A stretch of 64,000 bases of DNA from Angustibacter sp049994355 (GTDB lineage: Bacteria; Actinomycetota; Actinomycetes; Actinomycetales; Angustibacteraceae). The notes under the pieces were generated by a model. That model was not told the origin of the DNA, made no database searches, and worked only from the letters and a program-made list of their open reading frames with translations. A program made the translations under genes and the position numbers. The stretch is from the NCBI RefSeq assembly GCF_049994355.1, contig NZ_CP188257.1:1612001-1676000 (forward strand), read 5' to 3'. Of this stretch, positions 58,640 through 64,000 are shown in pieces (positions within the stretch are counted from its first letter, which is position 1; each line of letters starts with the position of its first letter).

Positions 58640-59980
58640 TCACGACGCGGCCCGCTTGTGTGCGGTGATGAATGCGTCGATGACGTGGCCGGGTACGGCA
58701 CCGCGGGCGGCGACGTCGATGCCGTGTTCGCGGGCCCACTGGCGGACGATGCTGGGCTTGAGGCTGAGGTCGGCGAGTCGGCTGGCTGCGTGCTTGATGC
58801 CGGTGCCGCAGTCGGTGCGGCCGCGGGAGACGCCGTTGACGCGCTGGTACTTGTTGACGGTGCCGACGCCGATGCCCAGGCGTTGGGCGATCGCGGCCTG
58901 GGGCATGCCTTCCTTGGTGAGGCGGACGATGTCGTCGATGACGGCCTGGGACTTGGGCGCCTTGGCTCCGGTCTCAGCTGCGTGTGACTGGACGACCTCG
59001 AGCCGCGGGATCGGCTGGCCCTGCGCCTTCTTCCAGGCGAGGTGCAGCTTCACGGCGGCGTTGGCGACGGACTTGCGCAGTGCCCGGATGTCCGGGTCGG
59101 GGTAGCCCTCGGTGTCGACCAGGAGGGCGGTGAGCTCGGCCGGCCAGCGCGACGTAGCGGGCGCGGCCGGTGTCTTGCCGGGCAGTCCGTCGAGGACGTT
59201 GGGCTTGGGCGGCGCCGGCTTCGCCAGTGCGGTGGCGGCGGCCTGGTCCTCACACCAGCTGCACCAGCCGGCCTTGGACAGCGGCTTGTCGGTGTACTGG
59301 TCGCAGGAGAGGCACTGCTTGGGTAGGGGCATGGCTGCCTCCGTGGTGTTCGGGGTGGCTGGCTGGGTGGGGATGACGGGCAGGTGTGTGCGGTGGGCGC
59401 GTTCGATGTCGGAGACGACGTCGCGGCCGGACGGGAGGGGCGTGGTGGGGACGGGCACGCCGGCCATGTGGGCTGCGCCGGTGGCGGTGGTGCCTTCGGA
59501 GGTGTGTCCGAGGTGGGGTCGTGGCCGGTTCTGCCAGCGGTGGATGGGCCGCATGGGTAGGCCTCGCGTGATGGCGCTGTTCTTCGCTGTCGAGACGGCC
59601 TGGCGGTAGGTGGCGCAGGGTTCGCAGTACTGGGTGGAGTCGGGCGTGCCGGGGCGGCGCTCGACGGGTGTGGTGCCGCACTGGGTGCACAGCCGCTGCG
59701 GGTTGATGCCGGCCGCGTTGCGGTCCTTCTGGAGGCGGCGGCGTTCGCGTTCGGACAGCCCACCCCAAATACCGAACTGTTCGTTGCGGGCGAGTGCCCA
59801 TTCGAGGCACTGTTCGCGGACGTCGCAGGTCACGCAGACCTTCTTGGCTTCGCGGGTGGATCCGCCCTTCTCGGGGAAGAACGCGTCGGGGTCGGTCTCG
59901 GCGCAGCGGGCGTCGACGGCCCAAGGCTGCTCGTCGAACCCTGCAGTGAGGACGATGCTGGCGACGGGTTCAGTGCTCAC
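58640..59980 (-). CDS. WhiB / zinc-ribbon / HTH / Lsr2-like fusion regulator
   Basis: This 446-residue protein holds several modules. WhiB domain, residues about 19-90: cysteines 26, 49, 52, 58 (DARCAE, VCVTCDVREQCLEWAL) and the GIWGG turn at 70-74, as in WhiB iron-sulphur regulators. Zinc ribbon 1: C98, C101, C119, C122. Zinc ribbon 2: C223, C226, C240, C243. HTH at about 345-385 (GMPQAAIAQRLGIGVGTVNKYQ). A C-terminal segment, about 408-440 (IVRQWAREHGIDVAARGAVP), matches the AT-rich-DNA-binding domain of Lsr2. Phage WhiB and phage Lsr2 proteins are known separately; the fusion is unusual. It could act as a redox-tuned activator or repressor of phage and host genes. Confidence 0.8.
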   Translation of the reverse strand: MSTEPVASIVLTAGFDEQPWAVDARCAETDPDAFFPEKGGSTREAKKVCVTCDVREQCLEWALARNEQFGIWGGLSERERRRLQKDRNAAGINPQRLCTQCGTTPVERRPGTPDSTQYCEPCATYRQAVSTAKNSAITRGLPMRPIHRWQNRPRPHLGHTSEGTTATGAAHMAGVPVPTTPLPSGRDVVSDIERAHRTHLPVIPTQPATPNTTEAAMPLPKQCLSCDQYTDKPLSKAGWCSWCEDQAAATALAKPAPPKPNVLDGLPGKTPAAPATSRWPAELTALLVDTEGYPDPDIRALRKSVANAAVKLHLAWKKAQGQPIPRLEVVQSHAAETGAKAPKSQAVIDDIVRLTKEGMPQAAIAQRLGIGVGTVNKYQRVNGVSRGRTDCGTGIKHAASRLADLSLKPSIVRQWAREHGIDVAARGAVPGHVIDAFITAHKRAAS

Positions 59981-60810
59981 GCGGTCACCTCGCTGAATAG
60001 GTGCGGGTGGCCGATCGGGCGGTTGGACCAGAGGACCTCAGTGCGGCCGCCGTGTCGGCCGGTGTTCCCGCCCTGGCCGGTGAATGCGGCGATTTCGATC
60101 CGCGACCAGCCTGCGTAGAGCTCGTCGTACAGCGGCGAGGGGTAGCCCGACAGGACCACGGATGCGGTGCAGGAGCGCAGCAGATCGGCGAGCTGGCGGT
60201 GCTCGTCGTCGCCGCGGAGTTCGTGGCGGTACTGGTTGCCCCAGGCGCGTGTGGTGCCGAGGTAGGGCGGGTCGACGTACAGCAGCACGCTCTGGTGCTG
60301 GCCGTAGTCCTCGATCAGCTGCAGCGCTGGGCGGCACTCGAGGCTGACGCCGGCCAGTCGTTCGACGGCGTCCCACATGCGCTCGACGTAGGCGTTGAGG
60401 GTCCACGGCATCGACCCAGTGCGACGTGCAGCGTCGCGGTAGAACCGCCAGCCCGTGCGTCGGAGCATTCCGCCGCGGCCCTGGGAGAGACGCACCCAGA
60501 CGCGGCGGGCGCGTTCGAGGTCGGCCACGTCCAGGTCGAACGAGGCGGCATGCTCGGCCCTTGCGTGTGGGGTCAGGGCACATACGGTGGCCAGCTCGTC
60601 GCCTCGATCGCGCAGGACCCGCCAGAAGGTGACCAGGTCCTCGTCGAGGTCGTTGACCGTCTCGAACTGGGCGCGCGGCTTGGCCAGGAGGACCGCGAGT
60701 GAGCCGGCGAAGGGCTCGATGTAGTGGCGGTGCTCGGGCAGTGCGTCGACGATGCGCTCGGCGATCGACGTCTTGCCGCCGTAGTAGGCGAACGGCGGCG
60801 CACCCGTCAT
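59977..60810 (-). CDS. D12-class DNA adenine methylase
   Basis: A 277-residue methyltransferase with FAYYGGKTSIAERIV (the substrate-binding YGGK), HYIEPFAGSLAVL (motif I), the central DPPY motif in YVDPPYLGTT and a C-terminal TEVLWSNRP. This is the alpha-type D12 class that includes Dam and type II enzymes. With the short phage Dam at 53667 the prophage codes for two adenine methylases. The stop overlaps the WhiB fusion start. Confidence 0.93.
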   Translation of the reverse strand: MTGAPPFAYYGGKTSIAERIVDALPEHRHYIEPFAGSLAVLLAKPRAQFETVNDLDEDLVTFWRVLRDRGDELATVCALTPHARAEHAASFDLDVADLERARRVWVRLSQGRGGMLRRTGWRFYRDAARRTGSMPWTLNAYVERMWDAVERLAGVSLECRPALQLIEDYGQHQSVLLYVDPPYLGTTRAWGNQYRHELRGDDEHRQLADLLRSCTASVVLSGYPSPLYDELYAGWSRIEIAAFTGQGGNTGRHGGRTEVLWSNRPIGHPHLFSEVTA

Positions 60811-61310
60811 GCCGCACCGTCGCGCGCGGTGAGGGTGTCAGCGGTGTAGACGGCGAGGGCGTAGGCCTGCCAGACGTCCGCGCGGAACCCGTAGAACCAG
60901 CCGGGGGCGGCCTTGGTGCCTTTGCCGTGGTTGGGTTGGCCGGGTGCGAAGCGGTCGACGAGGGCCTGGGTGATGTTGGAGTCCTTGGCCTTCGCGGAGT
61001 GGCAGTGGTGGACCTTGACGGGGTGCCGCTTCACGAGATCCGGCTCGGTGCCGGTGACGCGCTCGACGGTCTCGATGTAGCGGCCGATCCACACGCAGGT
61101 CTCGAAGACGTCGGCGCCGACGGCCATGCCGTAGGAGGCGACCATCTCGATCGCGACGTGGTCTAGGTCGTCTTTTGGGCTGGCGAATAGCAGGGACTCG
61201 CGGAGCGTTACGTTGCTGTCCTTGCCGAAGTGGAGTGGCCGGCAGGTGTCGGCGTCGATGATCACCCAGCCGGACTCGGTGTTGCCGGGGTCGATCGCCA
61301 AGATCCTCAT
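60807..61310 (-). CDS. RuvC-like Holliday junction resolvase
   Basis: A 167-residue RNase H-fold nuclease. MRILAIDPGNTESGWVIID carries the first catalytic Asp, DHVAIEMVASYGM the Glu, and the closing acidic residue lies in GFRADVWQAYALAVYTAD. Phage members resolve branched replication or packaging intermediates. It is a member of the RuvC superfamily, not the cellular RuvC itself (no ruvAB nearby). Confidence 0.85.
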   Translation of the reverse strand: MRILAIDPGNTESGWVIIDADTCRPLHFGKDSNVTLRESLLFASPKDDLDHVAIEMVASYGMAVGADVFETCVWIGRYIETVERVTGTEPDLVKRHPVKVHHCHSAKAKDSNITQALVDRFAPGQPNHGKGTKAAPGWFYGFRADVWQAYALAVYTADTLTARDGAA

Positions 61311-61501
61311 GCTGACGCGCCGGCGAGCAGCTGCAGCATCGACGGGTGGGTGGCTTTGGCGGTGCGGTCGCCGACGTAGAGCACGAACACGTAGCGGCTG
61401 GAGACTCGGACGATGGTGCCGTCCTCAGCCTGGTCGGCGCCGTACGCGGGCTTGTAGACGACACCGTCTCCGACGTGTTCGCGGGCCTCGTCGAGCGTCA
61501 T
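61307..61501 (-). CDS. Small phage protein (64 aa)
   Basis: MTLDEAREHVGDGVVYKPAY, then TIVRVSSRYVFVLYVGDRTAKATHPSML: a small beta-barrel-like pattern common in phage early genes. The ATG at 61501 overlaps the HNH stop and the stop overlaps the RuvC-like start. The function is unknown. Confidence 0.65.
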   Translation of the reverse strand: MTLDEAREHVGDGVVYKPAYGADQAEDGTIVRVSSRYVFVLYVGDRTAKATHPSMLQLLAGASA

Positions 61502-61863
61502 GAGGCCGCCCTCGCAGCAGCAGCCTTCTGGGTCACGCCAAGCTGGCCGCCGGTCGCCGAGTTGCACCCGCCGCAGGCGGGGCGGAGGTTCTCGCGCCGG
61601 TAGGTGCCGCCCTGGCAGCCGGGTACGCGCCGGTCAGCGGTCACGGTGGAGACGGTCAGGAGCCGGCCGCACCGGTAACAGCGGCACGCGGGCTCGCCTT
61701 CGCCGAGGTCGACGGTGGCGACGACCAGGCGGTGCTCGACCATGTCGATGTACGTGGTGACGTCGACGTCGGCGCGCCACGTCTCGACGAGCCACTCACG
61801 GCGCCGCTGGCGGTCCGTACTGCTGCCGCGGACGTTCGTGTTACTGGTGCCCCGGGTGGTCAT
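61498..61863 (-). CDS. HNH endonuclease
   Basis: A 121-residue protein with CYRCGRLLT (residues about 66-74), TADRRVPGCQGGTYRRENLRPACGGCNSATGGQ: a beta-beta-alpha metal fold with two CxxC zinc pairs. The usual His-Asn-His core reads DR...N...CN, so the catalytic His appears changed to Asp. It could still cut, as in some variants, or serve only to bind DNA. It sits among early genes rather than beside terL, where packaging-linked HNH nucleases usually are. Confidence 0.75.
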   Translation of the reverse strand: MTTRGTSNTNVRGSSTDRQRRREWLVETWRADVDVTTYIDMVEHRLVVATVDLGEGEPACRCYRCGRLLTVSTVTADRRVPGCQGGTYRRENLRPACGGCNSATGGQLGVTQKAAAARAAS

Positions 61864-61991
61864 GTGGACCGCCGCCCGCGGACCCATTGGCCGGCGACGA
61901 TCGCGCCGGACACTACGGCGCCGCCGACAGCCGCGAGCACCGTCATCGCACCGATGACGGCGAGGCCGTCGACCAGCAGCTGGCTCTTCAT
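61860..61991 (-). CDS. Small membrane protein (43 aa)
   Basis: MKSQLLVDGLAVIGAMTVLA, one long membrane helix, then a basic tail (WVRGRRST). AGGAGAAAGG precedes the ATG and the stop overlaps the HNH start (ATGA). A stable hairpin lies upstream. Function unknown. Confidence 0.65.
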   Translation of the reverse strand: MKSQLLVDGLAVIGAMTVLAAVGGAVVSGAIVAGQWVRGRRST

Positions 61992-62034
61992 AGCCTTTCT
62001 CCTGTCTACGTTTCGGGTGGGGGTCTGACTGCTC

Positions 62035-62075
62035 GACCTCCTCGCCCGCGCGGGGAGGGCGCGGGCGAGGAGGTC
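62035..62075 (-). terminator. Perfect 17-bp hairpin after the SSB-like gene
   Basis: GACCTCCTCGCCCGCGC (62035-62051), loop of seven, GCGCGGGCGAGGAGGTC (62059-62075). It lies seven bases past the SSB-like stop. There is no U-run; it may be a terminator or an RNA-stability element. Confidence 0.75.
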
Positions 62076-62081
62076 CAGCGG

Positions 62082-62726
62082 TCAGGCCGCGTTGCGGAGG
62101 GCGGCGACGACCTCGGCGGTGAGCGACGGCGCGGCGGCGAGGACGGTGGCGTCGTCCAGGCCGGCGGCGATGAGGCTCTTCGCCGTGGTGATGTCCTGCG
62201 GTGCGGGCCCGGTCGCCGGTGCCGCAGCGGGCGCGACGGCCGGCGCTGCAGCGGACTGGGCCTGGTCGGTGCCGAGGAAGCCGGCGGCCGCGGGCGTGTA
62301 GACCGCCTGGTACTGCTTGGGCGGGTTGAACCCGGCCGTCTTGGACGTGCCGTCACCGACGTAGGTGACCTGCAGGGTGCCGCCGACCTCGAGGCCCTTG
62401 GCGCCGGAGGCGATGACGGCGGCCGCCACGGCCGCGTGCATGCTCTTCGACTCGGGCTTCTTGGACCCGCCGACGTACAACTTGCGGACGCCGTCATCCT
62501 CGGCGTCGGCCGGGTCGCGCTCGTCGGTGGCGAGGGTGACAACGAGCTGCAGCTTGGGGGAGCCGTCGTCCCAGGTCTCGAGGTCGCCGGTACCCATCTT
62601 GGTCTTCTGGCGGACCTCCGGGGTGGACACGATCTGGCCCTTCGCGGTGGCGCCGACCGTAAGGAACGAGGCGGACCTGCCGCCCCCTCCGAGCAAGAAG
62701 TCATTGGCGCTGGGCTGTGCGGTCAT
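62082..62726 (-). CDS. Phage single-strand DNA-binding-like protein
   Basis: A 214-residue protein. The N-terminal 130 residues are beta-rich (ASFLTVGATAKGQIVSTPEVRQK, LQLVVTLATDERDPADAEDDGVRKLYVGGSK, GGTLQVTYVGDG), then an Ala/Pro-rich acidic linker and a helical end. This plan resembles actinophage proteins annotated as ssDNA-binding proteins located next to Cas4-like exonucleases. I do not see a definite OB-fold motif, so this is likely but not certain. Confidence 0.6.
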   Translation of the reverse strand: MTAQPSANDFLLGGGGRSASFLTVGATAKGQIVSTPEVRQKTKMGTGDLETWDDGSPKLQLVVTLATDERDPADAEDDGVRKLYVGGSKKPESKSMHAAVAAAVIASGAKGLEVGGTLQVTYVGDGTSKTAGFNPPKQYQAVYTPAAAGFLGTDQAQSAAAPAVAPAAAPATGPAPQDITTAKSLIAAGLDDATVLAAAPSLTAEVVAALRNAA

Positions 62727-62754
62727 GCTGTCTCCTGGGCTGATGCACTCGCCG

Positions 62755-63609
62755 TCAGGCGGCGGGTGCGTTGGCCGTCGCCGCGGATGCGGTGGCGGGG
62801 TTCGTGTCGCCGAGCAGGTCGGCGAAGGGGTTGGCCTGGTGCGCGTGGCCGGGTGCTGGTGGCGCGGAGCCGTCGGGGTTCGGGTAGCGCGGGCACGAGT
62901 AGCAGCCGGGCGTCCGCGCCAGCTGGGGCAGGACGGTGTCGGGTCCGGCGAGGCGGATGGCCTTGGCCATGGCGTCTGCGCGGGTGAGGGCGTCGACGGC
63001 GATCCGCTCGTCGTAGTCCTCACCCCAGATGACGGCGTTCGCGAGCGTGGGCTCGTTGCGGGGCAGGTAGACGATCTGGACCCGCTGCACGGGGATGCCG
63101 CGGCGGTGGAAGCCGCGGCCGTACAGGTGGGCCTGGACGCGGTACTCCGGGGTCGGGCCCTTGCCCTTGGCCTTGGTGAGGGACGTCTTGCCGACGACCT
63201 TCCAGTCGGACTGGGTGAGGGTGACGACGTCGACGAGGTCCGCGGAGCCGGTGATCTCGACGCCGTCGACCTCACCGACTGCGACGCGGGTCTCGACGAG
63301 GTAGCGGGCTTTCGGTAGGCCGTTGTTGGCGTGGACGAAAACCTCTTCGAGGCCGCCGTGGACCATGTTGCCGACCCACGGAAGCCAGGCGGCGTCGCGG
63401 GCTTCGGGTACGCCGGCGAGCTTGTGGCCGAGGCACCAGTCGCAGGGCGTGCCGATCTCGGACGGGCCGATCCGCCTTTGCAGGGTGCGGGGCATGTTGG
63501 CGATCGCCGACTCGATGGTGTGCCGGTACTCGGCCCATAGCAGGACTGGGTCGCCGCCGGTCTGGGTGGGCTGGTCGGCGAGCTGCGCCAGCGACGGCAG
63601 GGCAGTCAT
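62755..63609 (-). CDS. Cas4/RecB-like PD-(D/E)XK exonuclease
   Basis: A 284-residue nuclease. CDWCLGHKL (about residues 56-64) and CYSCPRYP (about 237-244) supply the four cysteines of a Cas4-type iron-sulphur cluster. MVHGGLEEVF (His), ITGSADLVDVV (Asp) and SDWKVVGKT (Asp-x-Lys) are the PD-(D/E)XK site. With the SSB-like protein it probably makes single-stranded ends for recombination. There is no cas1 or cas2, so it is not a CRISPR gene. Confidence 0.85.
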   Translation of the reverse strand: MTALPSLAQLADQPTQTGGDPVLLWAEYRHTIESAIANMPRTLQRRIGPSEIGTPCDWCLGHKLAGVPEARDAAWLPWVGNMVHGGLEEVFVHANNGLPKARYLVETRVAVGEVDGVEITGSADLVDVVTLTQSDWKVVGKTSLTKAKGKGPTPEYRVQAHLYGRGFHRRGIPVQRVQIVYLPRNEPTLANAVIWGEDYDERIAVDALTRADAMAKAIRLAGPDTVLPQLARTPGCYSCPRYPNPDGSAPPAPGHAHQANPFADLLGDTNPATASAATANAPAA

Positions 63610-63947
63610 CGGATGCTCACGGACGGCTTCGCGAGCTTGAACAGCGGCTCCAGGTCAACGGGCGCGATGTGCTTACGGACCTTCGCGACCGAGGGCACGA
63701 GCTCGTACAGCTCGGGGTGACTGTCCGGCGGGTACTTCGCGGCGACCTCGGCCGGGTCGATGCGCGCCGCCTGCGTGACGACGACGGTGAGGGCGCCGGC
63801 GTCGAAGGTGCCGGGCCCGTCGGTCGTGTCGAGGATCTGTGCCTTGATGGTGGTCTCGGCGTCCTTGAGGGCGGCGATGCGCTCCTGGATGTCGCCGAGT
63901 GCGGCGGCGAGGGAGGCGCGGCGGGCATCGCGGTCGGCGGCGGTCAC
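63606..63947 (-). CDS. Early phage protein, unknown function (coiled coil)
   Basis: A 113-residue protein (VTAADRDARRASLAAALGDIQERIAALKDAETTIKAQIL...). A coiled coil is followed by a small beta part (ALTVVVTQAARIDPAEVAAKYPPD). The GTG at 63947 overlaps the stop of the gene to the right (GTGA), which fixes the start. It is coupled to the exonuclease gene by an ATGA overlap and may be its partner. Confidence 0.65.
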   Translation of the reverse strand: MTAADRDARRASLAAALGDIQERIAALKDAETTIKAQILDTTDGPGTFDAGALTVVVTQAARIDPAEVAAKYPPDSHPELYELVPSVAKVRKHIAPVDLEPLFKLAKPSVSIR

Positions 63948-64000
63948 TGGGGCCACTTCCTCTCGATGGCTCGTTCGAGGACTCGTTCGATGGCGGGCAC
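63944..64000 (-). CDS. C-terminal end of an early phage gene (runs off right edge)
   Basis: The last codons read PAIERVLERAIERKWPQ and a stop that overlaps the next GTG. Too short to identify. Confidence 0.5.
   Translation of the reverse strand: MPAIERVLERAIERKWPQ

Larger units (their letters stand above)
23990..64000. mobile_element. Siphovirus-type prophage (left 40 kb), inserted in comEC
   Basis: The region carries a nearly complete set of phage modules on the minus strand (early nucleases to replication, packaging, head, tail, lysis), with a small plus-strand block next to the attachment junction. Tape measure, chaperone frameshift and distal tail genes indicate a long flexible tail. 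The integrase, excisionase, repressor and right junction are outside the window. All late genes examined are intact, so the prophage could be inducible. Confidence 0.93.

Noticed and set aside
62755..63609. CRISPR-associated Cas4
   Set aside because: No cas1, cas2, effector genes or repeat-spacer array occur in the window. Phage recombination exonucleases share this fold.
23990..64000. Integrase, excisionase or immunity repressor of the prophage
   Set aside because: I looked for serine or tyrosine recombinase motifs and CI-like HTH proteins on both strands and found none; they are probably right of the window.

Overview
The window is about 72% G+C by eye, carries only Actinomycetota-type genes (AfsR/SARP regulator, FtsK-type conjugation translocase, WhiB and Lsr2 domains, actinophage structural proteins) and contains several starts with the actinobacterial leaderless layout (TANNNT, 6 nt, then ATG or GTG). 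I cannot name the genus. The window has three parts.

(1) 1-9,738: right part of an integrative, probably conjugative, element. Reading leftward from about 3.3 kb are a small-gene operon, an SpdB/DUF2637-like membrane protein and an FtsK-type translocase that runs off the left edge. A divergent GntR regulator shares its promoter/operator region. To the right is cargo: an XRE-type regulator, a P-loop ATPase of the Sll1717 type, a two-TM coiled-coil protein and an Abi_alpha (DUF4393) protein. The block ends at a T-arm plus acceptor-stem fragment that looks like the 3' end of ssrA (tmRNA), taken as the attachment site. The cargo looks like anti-phage defence, and its intergenic regions share a repeated element.

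(2) 9,739-23,990: chromosomal backbone with small insertions and decay. It holds a secreted protein, a large SARP/NB-ARC/TPR regulator, a decayed serine recombinase, an AAA_14/DUF4143 ATPase with a 23-bp triple repeat beside a truncated endonuclease-I gene, and a GGDEF protein. The cluster leuS-degV-plsY-comEA-comEC follows. leuS is preceded by a leaderless 11-codon leader peptide with three consecutive Leu codons and an attenuator-like terminator. comEC is cut at its conserved SAVSGTN motif.

(3) About 23,990-64,000: a siphovirus-type prophage inserted in comEC; its other end lies beyond the window. Six small plus-strand genes sit next to the attachment site. Then, read right to left on the minus strand: Cas4-like nuclease, SSB-like protein, HNH, RuvC-like resolvase, D12 adenine methylase, a WhiB/zinc-ribbon/HTH/Lsr2 fusion, primase-helicase, phage Dam methylase, small and large terminase, portal, MuF, protease with nested scaffold, decoration protein, capsid, connectors, major tail protein, frameshifted tail chaperones, tape measure, distal tail and tip proteins, fibres, endolysin and holin candidates, and a terminal glycosidase-like protein. 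Three small genes on the opposite strand lie between late genes like morons. No integrase, excisionase or immunity repressor is in the window, so they must lie to the right if the prophage is intact.

The most unusual items are the four-module WhiB-Lsr2 fusion, the comEC insertion point, the putative ATPase/2TM/Abi cluster with its shared upstream repeats, and the leuS attenuator.
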